A DNA stretch of 64,000 bases from Io17-Chloro-G2 sp965226825 (GTDB lineage: Bacteria > Chloroflexota > Dehalococcoidia > Lucifugimonadales > UBA3495): the NCBI GenBank assembly GCA_965226825.1, contig CBDDED010000003.1, positions 3,100,001 through 3,164,000 of the forward strand, read 5' to 3'. The translations under genes were made by a program, and so were the position numbers. Positions 25,147 through 33,861 of the stretch are shown here, in pieces. The stretch's first letter is position 1; the number at the start of each line of letters is the position of its first letter. The notes under the pieces were generated by a model that worked only from the letters and a program-made list of their open reading frames with translations, had not been told where the DNA came from and did no database searches.

Positions 25147-26334
25147 ATGATTACAAAGTTCGATACTCTCTACGCGGGCCACGTCGACATGGACGATGTG
25201 GGCTACGCCGGAACTCCGGTCAACGACCGCGTTTTCTCCAACGCTCATCTCGCTACTGCCTTCGACAAGGCCGAGGCCATTGCAACCCTGGTGGACAGGC
25301 TGGGGTTCGACACTTTTTGGATGGCCGAACACCATTTTCAGCTCGAAGGCTACGAGTGTATCCCCAACCTGTTGCTTTTCAACGTCCACCTCGCCCACCT
25401 GACCTCGAATGTGAGACTGGGGTGCGCCTTCAACATTGCGCCGATGTGGCATCCACTGCGACTCGCCGAGGACTTTGCCACCGCCGACGTGCTCACAGAT
25501 GGCCGGGTCGTGTTTGGCGTGGGCCGGGGGTACCACACCAGGGAGGTGGAGACCTTTGGAGCGCCTTTGTTGGACCAGAACGCCAACCGGGAACTGTTCG
25601 AAGAGCAGGTTGAAGTAATCTTCAAGGCGTTTAACGAACCGTCCTTCTCCCACCACGGCAAATATTACGACCTGCCGCCGGACGTGCCGTATCGGGGCTA
25701 CCAACTGAAGGACATCTCGTTGGTCCCCCGGCCCAAACACCTGCCGGTGGAATGCTGGCAGCCCATTCAGGGCGGCACCCAGCGGGCCCTCGACTTCATG
25801 GCCAAGCATCACATCAAGGGGATCATCGGCGGCGGCGTTGCCGAAGGCGGCGTGATGGACGACGTGATGGTCAATTACCGCGGCGCCCTTGCCAGGCACG
25901 GTCGGGAGACGGAGGTCGGCGGGGACCTGAGCGTGGGGTTCCATTGCTATCTTGCCGACACGCAGGAAGAGGCCATCAAGGCAGCCTCGGCTTACTACGA
26001 GGAAAACGTCAAGATGTTCGGCCCGCTGCGGCTCCACCGCGGCCTGACCGAGCAGCAGATGTTGGACATCGCAGACCGGACGCGCGCCCCTCTGGCCGGC
26101 CTTCCTTCCATGGAGGCTGCGGTTAAACAGGGCGCTTTCCTGGTGGGCCCGCCGGAGCGGGTTATCGAACAGTTGAAGGCCGTGGAGGAGAACTATCCGG
26201 GCCTGGAAAGGATTGAGGTGGGCCACCCCATGGGCACCCCTCAAAGGGTTATTCTGGAGCAACTGGAATGGTTCGCCAAAGAGGTGATGCCGTCGTTCAA
26301 AGGCAGGGTAGAGACCGCGGTTCCCGCTGATTAA
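25147..26334 (+). CDS. LLM-class flavin-dependent oxidoreductase
   Basis: A 395-residue TIM-barrel enzyme of the bacterial luciferase family, which uses FMN or F420 to oxidise organic substrates. Landmarks are FDTFWMAEHHFQLEGY near residue 58, HPLRLAEDFATADVLTDGR near 100, and FGVGRGYHTREVETFG near 122. The long C-terminal extension and the YYDLPPDVPYRGY insert place it with the larger LLM monooxygenases. It has its own promoter and terminator and so is a single-gene unit. Such paralogues are numerous in SAR202-type genomes; the substrate is unknown. Confidence 0.9.
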   Translation: MITKFDTLYAGHVDMDDVGYAGTPVNDRVFSNAHLATAFDKAEAIATLVDRLGFDTFWMAEHHFQLEGYECIPNLLLFNVHLAHLTSNVRLGCAFNIAPMWHPLRLAEDFATADVLTDGRVVFGVGRGYHTREVETFGAPLLDQNANRELFEEQVEVIFKAFNEPSFSHHGKYYDLPPDVPYRGYQLKDISLVPRPKHLPVECWQPIQGGTQRALDFMAKHHIKGIIGGGVAEGGVMDDVMVNYRGALARHGRETEVGGDLSVGFHCYLADTQEEAIKAASAYYEENVKMFGPLRLHRGLTEQQMLDIADRTRAPLAGLPSMEAAVKQGAFLVGPPERVIEQLKAVEENYPGLERIEVGHPMGTPQRVILEQLEWFAKEVMPSFKGRVETAVPAD

Positions 26335-26377
26335 TGCTCCGGTTGGCGAATGCCGACCCAAACCAGCCGATTTGAGA

Positions 26378-26412
26378 TAAACACACCCGGCAATCCTGGC
26401 CGGGTGTGTTTA
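26378..26412 (+). terminator. Intrinsic terminator-like hairpin
   Basis: A perfect 14-bp stem (26378-26391 with 26399-26412; TAAACACACCCGGC and its complement) with a 7-nt loop, 43 bp after the oxidoreductase stop. Confidence 0.8.
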
Positions 26413-26573
26413 CGTCTGAGGCCGGGACTTGGCCCCCGGGCTCTGAACTGTTACCCCACGGGCCTGAGCGTTGACACTGGACTCGCCCCTGCTTACACTC
26501 GCTTAGACCCCCGGTGGCAGCGGCTCCCACCTGCGCCCGGGGCCGGGACTCGAAAGAGCCACGACGAGGAGCG

Positions 26574-27611
26574 ATGACCCTTTCTCCGGCAATGGCGGAA
26601 GCCATGGAACTGATGTACGAAACCGGATGGACCGACGGCCTTCCGGTGGTGCCGCCTACCGGCGACCTGGTTGAAGCGTTTGTGGACGCGTCCGGCCGGT
26701 TCCCGGATGAGCTTGTCGCCGAGTTGCCGCCGCTGGGAGGCCGCGCCACCGTGGAGCGCATCGCGGTCAACGCAGTCATGGCTGGGTGCCTTCCGGAGTA
26801 CATGCCGGTGGTAATCACCGCGATTCAGGCTCTGATGGACGACCGGTTCAACCTGCAGGGCGTTCAGTGCTCGACGGGCATCCACTCACCCCTGGTCATT
26901 GTCAACGGGCCGATCGTCAAGCAGTTGGGAATCAACTCGGGATACAACTGCTTCGGCCAGGGATGGCGGGCCAACGCCACCATTGGCCGGGCGGTAAAAC
27001 TTGCGCTGGTGAACCTGGGCGGCGCGGCTCCGGGGGATGCCAACAAGGCTACCTTTGGGCATCCCGGGGCCTACACCTACTGCGTCGCGGAAAACGAGGA
27101 CGCCAATCCCTGGGAGCCATATCACGTGGAGGCCGGTTTTTCCTCGGAAGACAGCACGGTCACGGTTTTCCCCGGAGAAGCGCCCCACAACGTGATGTAT
27201 CACGCGGTCAACGCCAGGAATTTCCTAACGGTGTTGGCCGATACCATGTGCGCTTTGGGCAATGTCCAAATGTACGTGATGGGCGACACCATGGTGTTCC
27301 TGGGCCCCGAGCACGCCCGCCTGCTGGCGGAGGCCGGGTGGCGGAAGCGGGACGTTAAACAGTTCCTGTTCGAGCATGCGCGCCGGCCCGTCGGCCTGCT
27401 GCGCCGGGGCGGCCCGGCCCAGGGGGACGACCGGCGGGAAATGCTCTGGCCGAAGTTTGTGGACCACAACGACGACCAGGAAATGGTTCCGGTGGTGCGC
27501 CGGGTGGATGACATTCACATTTTTGTCGCCGGCGGCGCCGGAGGTCCCCACTCGGTGTGCGTGCCCGGCTGGGGTTCCCGGCGGGCCATCCGCAGGATCG
27601 AGATTTCCTAG
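26574..27611 (+). CDS. Conserved hypothetical protein paired with the UGSC selenoprotein
   Basis: A 345-residue soluble protein that I do not recognise as an enzyme of known function. Strongly patterned blocks are ETGWTDGLPVVPPT at the N-terminus, LPPLGGRATVERIAVNAVMAGC near residue 50, NSGYNCFGQGWRANATIGRA near 125 and HPGAYTYCVAENEDANPW near 165, with Cys, Asn and Glu in likely active-site positions. It lies 48 bp upstream of the selenoprotein on the same strand, so the two probably work together. ATG 26574 follows GAGGAG very closely. Confidence 0.75.
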   Translation: MTLSPAMAEAMELMYETGWTDGLPVVPPTGDLVEAFVDASGRFPDELVAELPPLGGRATVERIAVNAVMAGCLPEYMPVVITAIQALMDDRFNLQGVQCSTGIHSPLVIVNGPIVKQLGINSGYNCFGQGWRANATIGRAVKLALVNLGGAAPGDANKATFGHPGAYTYCVAENEDANPWEPYHVEAGFSSEDSTVTVFPGEAPHNVMYHAVNARNFLTVLADTMCALGNVQMYVMGDTMVFLGPEHARLLAEAGWRKRDVKQFLFEHARRPVGLLRRGGPAQGDDRREMLWPKFVDHNDDQEMVPVVRRVDDIHIFVAGGAGGPHSVCVPGWGSRRAIRRIEIS

Positions 27612-27659
27612 AGGCCCAAGCCCCAGATAGGTTTTTCAGCGAGGTTGCAGCGAGGTAGT

Positions 27660-28253
27660 ATGGTAATTGCCCCCACCAAGGCTCCGGCGCGGAGCATCGA
27701 AGAGAGGCTGAGCGCCCTGGGGATTCGCAGCCCCATAGACCCCGAAATGGGCCCCGAAGCGGCCACCCGGTGGCGCGCCGCGCCGAGGCTCACCAGCCTG
27801 GACGGGAAAGTCGGCGGTTTCCTGGGCAACAGAAAGGCCAATGCGGAAGTTTTGCTCAGGGACGTACAACAGATAATGGCCCAGCGGTTCGGACCTGCCG
27901 ACGGCATTGCCCTGGACAAGTTCATCTACTCCAGACCCGCCGCCGATGACATCATCGATACTCTGGCTGACCGCTGCGACTTTGTGGTGACGGCAATCGC
28001 CGATTGAGGGTCCTGCACCTCGTGCAGTGTGCACGATGCAATGACCCTGGAAAATCGGGGAATACCCACGGTGGTTATCTGCACCCAACCCTTCCTTAAT
28101 TCAGCACACGTTCACGCGCGTACCTTTGGCCGCCCGGGATTTCGGCCTGTGGGCATCCCCCATCCTCTGGGCGGGTTGCCCGGAGCGCTGGTTTTGGAAC
28201 GGGCCGAGTCGATTGTGGATGATGTGGTCGCGGCCCTGACCCTGGATCCCTAG
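27660..28253 (+). CDS. UGSC-family selenoprotein with in-frame TGA (selenocysteine)
   Basis: Read through the TGA at 28005-28007, the gene encodes 197 residues with selenocysteine at position 116. The flanks are DFVVTAIAD-U-GSCTSCSVHDAM, which is the defining UGSC motif followed by CTSC. Upstream, KVGGFLGNRKANAEVLL, and downstream, RGIPTVVICTQPF and GIPHPLGGLP, are in the same frame and belong to the same family, so the TGA is not the end of a gene. Directly after the TGA, 28013-28027 (6-bp stem) and 28020-28036 (7-bp stem, loop GTG) can form alternative hairpins fit for a bacterial SECIS. The Sec plus vicinal Cys suggest redox chemistry. Sel genes are not in the window. Confidence 0.9.
28008..28040 (+). 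promoter_or_regulatory. Candidate bacterial SECIS element
   Basis: Immediately 3' of the TGA, TCGTGCA (28020-28026) pairs with TGCACGA (28030-28036) around a GTG loop, at the distance at which SelB-binding hairpins occur. A competing stem is CTGCAC/GTGCAG at 28013-28027. Confidence 0.5.
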
Positions 28254-28301
28254 CCGGATGGCCGGCTCCACTAAACTCCACTCACCTGAAGGAGACTAAA
28301 G

Positions 28302-29180
28302 ATGGCGACGGTAGGGACCGGGAAATACACTTATGAGATCGTTGAAGGCTGGGGCTCACTCCCCCAGGGGTGGGAGTTGGGCCAGACTGCCATTGTTACC
28401 GATTCCCAGGACCGGGTGTACCTGTTCAACCGCAGCGACCACCCGTTGATAGTGCTGGACCGGGACGGGAATTTTCTGTCGGCGTGGGGCGAAGGGGTTT
28501 TAACCGATGCCCACGGCATGTTTATCGACGCCGAAGACAATCTGTACCTCCCGGTCAAGAACAATCACGTGGTGCTCAAGTACAGCTCCCAGGGCAACCT
28601 TCTGATGTCCCTGGGTACGCGGGACCAACCCTCGGACACCGGTTGGTCGGGCAATATCTCCGATCCGGTGCAGCGAGCCGCGCCGCCGTTCAACCGCCCC
28701 ACCGACGTTGCCCTTTCTCCCGATGGAGACCTGTATATTTCCGACGGTTATGGCAACTCCCGGGTCCACAAGTTCACCGCCGGGGGTGAGTTGCTCTTTT
28801 CGTGGGGTGAGCCGGGGAAAACCGGTCCCGGAGTGTTTCACGTCCCCCATGGGGTATGGGTGCACACCGACGGCAGGGTCTTTGTGGCCGACCGGGAAAA
28901 CGACCGGGTCCAGATTTTTGACCTTGATGGCAATTTCCTGGACCAGTGGACCGATTTTTCCCGTCCCTGTGATATCTACATCGACCAGGACGAGGTCCTT
29001 TTTATTCCCGAGTTGGACGCGTTCATGAGCGTTGTTTCAATAGATGGAGACCTATTGGCCCGGTGGGCGGGGCCGACCGACGCCGGAGCTCACGCCATCT
29101 GGTTGGACTCCCGCGGTGATCTGTACATCAACCAGAACCTGGAAGGCCAGCGCCTGCTCAAGTATCGCAAAGTGGGTTAA
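28302..29180 (+). CDS. NHL-repeat six-bladed beta-propeller protein
   Basis: A 292-residue protein with repeated NHL-type blades: VYLFNRSDHPLIVLDRDGNF, HGMFIDAEDNLYLPVKNNHV, PTDVALSPDGDLYISDGYGN, PHGVWVHTDGRVFVADREN and CDIYIDQDEVLF. The pattern resembles the lyase domain of peptidyl-alpha-amidating monooxygenase and bacterial NHL proteins. No signal peptide is seen, so it is likely cytosolic. AGGAG stands 10 nt before ATG. It is 48 bp after the selenoprotein and may be in the same transcript; ligand unknown. Confidence 0.85.
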   Translation: MATVGTGKYTYEIVEGWGSLPQGWELGQTAIVTDSQDRVYLFNRSDHPLIVLDRDGNFLSAWGEGVLTDAHGMFIDAEDNLYLPVKNNHVVLKYSSQGNLLMSLGTRDQPSDTGWSGNISDPVQRAAPPFNRPTDVALSPDGDLYISDGYGNSRVHKFTAGGELLFSWGEPGKTGPGVFHVPHGVWVHTDGRVFVADRENDRVQIFDLDGNFLDQWTDFSRPCDIYIDQDEVLFIPELDAFMSVVSIDGDLLARWAGPTDAGAHAIWLDSRGDLYINQNLEGQRLLKYRKVG

Positions 29181-29194
29181 GCGCCAAGGCTGGA

Positions 29195-29225
29195 TTTACC
29201 ACAGAGTGCGCAGAGAACACAGCGG
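29195..29225 (+). repeat. Short dispersed repeat of the ACCACAGAG type
   Basis: TTTACCACAGAGTGCGCAGA continues into GAACACAGCGG. Related sequences stand at 33987-34006 and, inverted, at 34037-34056. Similar sequence is a widespread bacterial intergenic repeat. Confidence 0.5.
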
Positions 29226-29293
29226 TTTTATTATGGGCGTCGGGTTCGTACACTGGCGCCGCGCTTACAACTACAATTGGTAGGGGTTGCTCG

Positions 29294-30181
29294 TTGAAGA
29301 TTGGAGCTATTTTTCCGCAAACCGAAATCTCCGCGGACCCGGCGGAGATTAAAGACTTTGCCCAAGCGGTCGAGGGCATGGGATACGACCACATTTTCAT
29401 TGCCGACCATGTTTTAGGGGCCGACCCGCGGCACCATAGACATCCGTCGCTGCAGACCTACAGTCATGAAAGCGTGGTGCACGAAATCATGACTACCATG
29501 GGGTATTTGGCGGCGGTCACCAAGACCGTCGGATTGGCGTCGGGAATCTTGATTCTACCCCAGCGGCAGACAGCGCTCGTGGCCAAGCAGGCCGCGGAAG
29601 TGGACGTCCTGAGCGGCGGCCGCCTGCGCCTCGGCATCGGCGTGGGCTGGAACGACGTAGAATACCAGGCCCTCGCCCAGGACTTTCAGAATAGGGGCAG
29701 ACGCAGCGAAGAGCAGATCGCGTTGATGCGGGCCCTGTGGACCAAAGAAGTGGTCAATTTTGAAGGGCGCTGGCACCGCGTCAGCAACGCCGGAATAAAT
29801 CCCCTGCCCGTCCAGCGTCCCATTCCCGTTTGGCTCGGCGGCGGCACCCAGGGAGCAGGACCTGTGCTTCGCCGCGTAGCCGCCATCGCCGATGGCTGGT
29901 GTCCTGGTTTCGGCCCCGATGCCGCGGGTCAAGCGTTGGTCCAGAGGGTCCGGGACTACATGACCAAGGCGGGTCGCGACCCCGCAGACCTGGAATTGGA
30001 GGGGCGCATTTGGACGGCCGGCAAGCAGCCTGAAGACTGGCTGGGCGAAGCCAGGCAGTGGCAGGAATTGGGAGCCACTCACCTGGTGGTCGAAACCCGC
30101 AAGGGTGGGCTGGAGTCTATGGATGGGCGGCTCAGCGTAATCCAGCAGTTCAAGGAAGTGGTTGGGACGTTGGCGGACTGA
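29294..30181 (+). CDS. LLM-class F420-dependent oxidoreductase
   Basis: A 295-residue luciferase-like enzyme of the F420-dependent subgroup. MKIGAIFPQTEI starts the barrel, YDHIFIADHVLG near 33 is the typical loop, and AEVDVLSGGRLRLGIGVGWN near 100 is the family signature; the later GRRSEEQIALMRALWT and PVWLGGGTQGAGP complete it. The start is TTG 29294 after a GGGG purine run. The C-terminus EWLG-like DWLGEARQWQELGATHLVVET is also typical. Substrate unknown. Confidence 0.88.
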   Translation: MKIGAIFPQTEISADPAEIKDFAQAVEGMGYDHIFIADHVLGADPRHHRHPSLQTYSHESVVHEIMTTMGYLAAVTKTVGLASGILILPQRQTALVAKQAAEVDVLSGGRLRLGIGVGWNDVEYQALAQDFQNRGRRSEEQIALMRALWTKEVVNFEGRWHRVSNAGINPLPVQRPIPVWLGGGTQGAGPVLRRVAAIADGWCPGFGPDAAGQALVQRVRDYMTKAGRDPADLELEGRIWTAGKQPEDWLGEARQWQELGATHLVVETRKGGLESMDGRLSVIQQFKEVVGTLAD

Positions 30182-30395
30182 CCGCTCCCACCTCGCGTCA
30201 TTCTCACCGCAGTGGGAATCCAGAGCCCTTTCCGTGCGCCGACATGCCCATGATAACTGGGAAACACCTGGTGCGGGCAAGCCTGCCCCTCCCTTCGTCC
30301 TTGTCGCTACATCATCCCTGGACACCGGAGCCGGGTTAAAGAATAAAAGGGGCTCTATGTCCCACTTCGGCGAGAAAGACGGGTGATTGGCCCGG
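30181..30395. repeat. Palindromic dispersed element, copy 3
   Basis: Left arm 30181-30230 and a more diverged right arm at about 30345-30395 (GGGGCTCTATGTCCCACTTC). The core is alignable with copy 2. It occupies most of the 30182-30551 gap, directly after the oxidoreductase stop, and may act in 3' end formation. Confidence 0.8.
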
Positions 30396-30551
30396 CGGAT
30401 ACTGTAGCACCAAAGGTTTGAGGGAAGCGGATAGACCGGTTTCAATTCGCGGTGCTAAACTGAAATCGTTCCCCCGGTTGCATCTCTCCGGTTGCAGCCC
30501 GGCGGGAGGCATTGGGATCCCGGGCTGACGGCATCACAAGGAGGCAACACC

Positions 30552-31325
30552 ATGATACAAGACACGGTCCTCTACCACGCCGAAGACGGCATTGCGGTGT
30601 TGACCTTGAACAATCCAAAGCAGCGCAACGCCCTGTCCAGCCCTACGTTGGCGCTGCTCAAAACCTACCTGGCGCAAATCGCAGACGATTCAACCATCAA
30701 GGTGGTGGTTATTCGTTCTGAGGGTCCGGTGTTCAGTTCCGGGCATGACCTTAACGAGTTGGTGGGCGGTGACCCGGAAGACTACGCTGGGGTGTTCGCC
30801 GACTGCACCGAGGTTATGGAAGCGATCCGGCTCTTGACCAAGCCCGTGATCGCCCAGGTGCAGGGTTTGGCTACTGCTGCCGGCTGCCAGTTGGTTGCCA
30901 CCTGCGATCTTTCCGTGGCTGCGGACAATGCCAGATTCGCAACTCCGGGAGTCCAAATCGGTTTGTTTTGCACTACTCCCGGCGTAGCTGTTGCCCGGGC
31001 GGTAATGCCCAAGAAGGCGATGGAAATGCTGTTGACCGGCCTCCCCATCCCGGCGCAAGAGGCCCTGGAGTTTGGACTGGTTAACCGGGTGGTGCCGGCG
31101 GAGGAACTGGAACAAGAAACGATGGCCCTGGCCCGGCGAATCTGCCAGGCCAGCTCCCGCACCATTTCCATAGGCAAGCCGGCCTTCTACCGTCAAGTGG
31201 AAATGGACCGGCCCGCCGCTTACGACCTGGCGCAGCGGGTCATGGTGGAGAACCTGCAGGACGTAGACGCCAAGGAAGGGATAACCGCGTTCTTGGAGAA
31301 GCGGGAGCCCCACTGGACCGGCTGA
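30552..31325 (+). CDS. Enoyl-CoA hydratase/isomerase family protein, ECHDC3-like
   Basis: A 257-residue crotonase-fold protein. The oxyanion-hole segments FSSGHDLNEL and GLATAAGCQLVATCDL are intact, but both catalytic Glu positions of classical enoyl-CoA hydratase are replaced (Gln in GCQLV and Gly in FATPGVQIGLFC). The ATAAGCQLV, ATPGV-x-x-GLFC and TTPGVA segments are those of the ECHDC3 subgroup. It therefore may not be a hydratase. ATG 30552 has AGGAGG 7 nt upstream. Confidence 0.9.
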   Translation: MIQDTVLYHAEDGIAVLTLNNPKQRNALSSPTLALLKTYLAQIADDSTIKVVVIRSEGPVFSSGHDLNELVGGDPEDYAGVFADCTEVMEAIRLLTKPVIAQVQGLATAAGCQLVATCDLSVAADNARFATPGVQIGLFCTTPGVAVARAVMPKKAMEMLLTGLPIPAQEALEFGLVNRVVPAEELEQETMALARRICQASSRTISIGKPAFYRQVEMDRPAAYDLAQRVMVENLQDVDAKEGITAFLEKREPHWTG

Positions 31326-31411
31326 CCCGCTTCGGCTTGACCATTCCGGTCGCCCAGCTGATTCTGGTTATCGGCCCGCCGGATTCCCGTTATCCGCGCA
31401 ACGGGTTCCGG

Positions 31412-32494
31412 TTATCCAAAGGTAATCACGCTCCGTGCCACTGCGCCCTGCTTCATATCCTCGAAGGCCTCGTTAACGTCCGACAGGTTCAACCTCTGGG
31501 ACACCATCTGGTCCAACTTCAGCCGTCCCTGCAAGTAAAACTCGATGTAACGCGGCATGTCGGTCCGGAACCTGTTGGAGCCCATGCTGCTTCCCTGAAT
31601 CCGACGCTCCCGCAGGAATGACGGCCCGTCCAACTCGATCTTGACCCCCTGGGGAATCATGCCGATTATGGTCGCGGTCCCGCCGGCCCGCAGCATGGCG
31701 AAGGCTTGCTCGGCGGTCTCCTTGGTGCCGATAGCCTCGAAAGAGTAGTCGACGCCCCCGTTGGTCAGGTCTCGGATTTTCTCCACCACGTCACCCCCAG
31801 ACGCGTCTATGACGTCGGTGGCCCCGAATTCTGTGGCCATCGTCAGCTTGGTTTCCACCCGGTCGATGGCGATGACCCGGAGCGCCCCGGCCAGGATTGC
31901 CCCCTGGATGGCGCTGAGGCCCACACCGCCGCATCCGATGACTGCTACCGTGCTGCCGGGCTCGACCTTGGCGGTGTTGATCGCCGCGCCAACGCCGGTG
32001 GTCACCCCGCACCCGATGAGGGCAAGCTGCTCGAAGGGCACGTCGTCCCGTACCTTGCACGTGGCGTTTTCGTGTACCAGCATCTGCTCGGCGAAAGAGG
32101 ATATCTCCGCCATCTGAGTAACCCGTTCGTTGCCCTGGCGGAGCCGGGGAGGTTCTGCCGGAGACCGGACCACGTCTTCCCGGTAGCAAAGGTTCGGCCT
32201 CCCGCTGAGACACCGGTCGCAAAGGCCGCAGAAGACCGAAAGGCAGGTGATCACACGGTCACCCGGCTGCACGTAACTCACCTGGCTGCCCACGGCCTCC
32301 ACTGTGCCGGCGGCTTCATGGCCGAGCACGGCCGGCATGTTGATCCGGTACTTGCCCTCGACGAAATGCAGGTCGCTGTGGCAGACTCCGGTGGCGCCGG
32401 TGCGGATCAAGACCTCCCGCGGTCCGGGGTTGTCCACCTGTACTTCTTCAATCTCAAGGGGTCGGTCCACTTCACGGAGTATCGCTGCTTTCAT
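31412..32494 (-). CDS. Zinc-dependent alcohol dehydrogenase (class III-like MDR)
   Basis: A 360-residue medium-chain dehydrogenase. Catalytic zinc ligands are Cys 38 in GVCHSDLHFV and the His in GHEAAGTVEAVG; the structural zinc site is CGLCDRCLSGRPNLC; the NAD-binding loop is VIGCGGVGLSAIQGA and the Asp after it (AIDRVETK) prefers NAD over NADP. The IGMIPQGVKIELDG and GSNRFRTDMPRYIEFY segments match class III-related alcohol dehydrogenases. It is convergent with the ECHDC3-like gene. Confidence 0.93.
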   Translation of the reverse strand: MKAAILREVDRPLEIEEVQVDNPGPREVLIRTGATGVCHSDLHFVEGKYRINMPAVLGHEAAGTVEAVGSQVSYVQPGDRVITCLSVFCGLCDRCLSGRPNLCYREDVVRSPAEPPRLRQGNERVTQMAEISSFAEQMLVHENATCKVRDDVPFEQLALIGCGVTTGVGAAINTAKVEPGSTVAVIGCGGVGLSAIQGAILAGALRVIAIDRVETKLTMATEFGATDVIDASGGDVVEKIRDLTNGGVDYSFEAIGTKETAEQAFAMLRAGGTATIIGMIPQGVKIELDGPSFLRERRIQGSSMGSNRFRTDMPRYIEFYLQGRLKLDQMVSQRLNLSDVNEAFEDMKQGAVARSVITFG

Positions 32495-32632
32495 AGCTCA
32501 TCTCATTTCGCGGCGGCATTGATTGCGCCGCGCGGTCTGGATTATTGGGGGAACTCAGCCCGTTTGAGTAGGGCGTGAATGTAGCACCGCGGCTTATGAC
32601 GGTCAACCGAGCCGGCGCGCCGGTATGCGGCC

Positions 32633-32660
32633 TTGACGCCACGCAATCTGAGACTAAACT
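32633..32660 (+). promoter_or_regulatory. Sigma70-type promoter of the hydratase gene
   Basis: TTGACG (32633-32638), 16-nt spacer, TAAACT (32655-32660), 95 nt before the ATG at 32756. Confidence 0.5.
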
Positions 32661-32755
32661 GATTAACGAAACGGCTTGGGGAAGGCCCCAACCGTTACAG
32701 CAGCCCTCTTGGCCGGCGTGTCGCCGAAATACTGAGTTGGAATTTGGAGGAAATC

Positions 32756-33604
32756 ATGGGACCAAAGTTGGTGGACCACCTGTTGTACGAACCCGAAGAA
32801 TCCGGAATTCTCTGGATTAGGTTCAACCGCCCGGAGCGGATGAATGCCCTTATTGGGTCTTCTGAGGAAAACAGTACGGTGGCGAAGGTTGGCGAGTACA
32901 TGCGGGCGGGAGACGATGACCCCAACATCCGGGTGATAGTGCTCACCGGAGTGGGAAGAGGGTTCTGTTCCGGCGCGGACATGCGGCGGGACACTCCGGA
33001 CGATATCAAGGGAGAGAATTCTATCGGAAACCGGAGCGAAACATCCGGACCTGACTCCAGCCGGCAGCATTTCTTCCACGGTTTCACCAAGGTGCACCGG
33101 GACATATCCCAGGTGCGCAAACCCACCGTGGCTATGATCAACGGCCCGGCGGTCGGGTCTGGCATGGATATGGCGCTGCACTGCGACATCCGGGTCGGCT
33201 GCGAAAACACCCGGTTCATCGGGTACCAGCAATTGGGCCAGATCGTTGAAAACGGCGGCAGTTACTACCTGCCCAAGATGGCGGGATTGGGCCGCGCCCT
33301 GGAGTTTGCGTACACCGGGCATCTGGATGCCCAGCGCGCCTACCAGTGGGGCCTGCTTAACCACCTGGTGGAGTCGGAGAAACTGGAGGAGACCACCAGG
33401 GAGCTTTGCGACCGCATCATGCGAACGCCTCCGATGGTGCAGTGGGTCAGCAAGCGCATCATGCGCGCCTCTTTGGACAGCACTTTGGAGAATACCATGG
33501 TCATGACGTCCAACGCCGGTGGCATTCTCAACGGGTCTGAAGACGCCGTTGAAGCCAGGCAGGCCTTCCTGGAGAAGCGGGCGCCAACGTTCCACGGCAG
33601 GTAG
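32756..33604 (+). CDS. Enoyl-CoA hydratase/isomerase family protein
   Basis: A 282-residue crotonase-fold protein. FCSGADMRRDTP and MINGPAVGSGMDMALHCDIR form the oxyanion hole. The first catalytic Glu position is Asp (GMDMAL) and the second appears as Gln (YQQLGQIVENGG), so activity may differ from ordinary hydratase. An insert of about 20 residues (GENSIGNRSETSGPDSS) follows the first CoA-binding loop. GGAGG 5 nt before ATG fixes the start. The next gene is on the opposite strand. Confidence 0.9.
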   Translation: MGPKLVDHLLYEPEESGILWIRFNRPERMNALIGSSEENSTVAKVGEYMRAGDDDPNIRVIVLTGVGRGFCSGADMRRDTPDDIKGENSIGNRSETSGPDSSRQHFFHGFTKVHRDISQVRKPTVAMINGPAVGSGMDMALHCDIRVGCENTRFIGYQQLGQIVENGGSYYLPKMAGLGRALEFAYTGHLDAQRAYQWGLLNHLVESEKLEETTRELCDRIMRTPPMVQWVSKRIMRASLDSTLENTMVMTSNAGGILNGSEDAVEARQAFLEKRAPTFHGR

Positions 33605-33619
33605 CAGAGCAACCAAATT

Positions 33620-33647
33620 CCGGGCATTCCGACCGAGGGATGCCCGG
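33620..33647 (+). terminator. Terminator-like hairpin after the hydratase gene
   Basis: CCGGGCATTCC (33620-33630), loop GACCGA, GGGATGCCCGG (33637-33647): 11 bp with one G-T pair, 15 bp after the stop. No T run follows, so termination would be inefficient. Confidence 0.5.
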
Positions 33648-33861
33648 ACGGGCCCTCACGCCACTGAGCTTTTTGGCCGGCGTTGATTCTGTGGATGCCC
33701 TTTAGGGGCTCTTGCGCGGACGGGGCATTCCCGATAGGGCGGGAGGCTTACCCCGGAGATGCTTCCTTGCCGGGACAGTTTGAGCCCATCCTGGCCATGT
33801 GCACTGGCGCGGGCCGACGAGCGGAAGTGAGAGTGAGGACCGTGTCTTGAGGCAAGATATT

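Noticed and set aside
25015..26361. 448-codon minus-strand frame over the luciferase-like gene
   Set aside because: Antisense shadow; the plus-strand gene has promoter, start, family motifs and terminator.
28029..28253. A separate small gene beginning after the TGA at 28005
   Set aside because: Its only start would be a GTG inside the conserved VHDAM segment, and the sequence before the TGA completes the same family protein; a single selenoprotein explains both parts.
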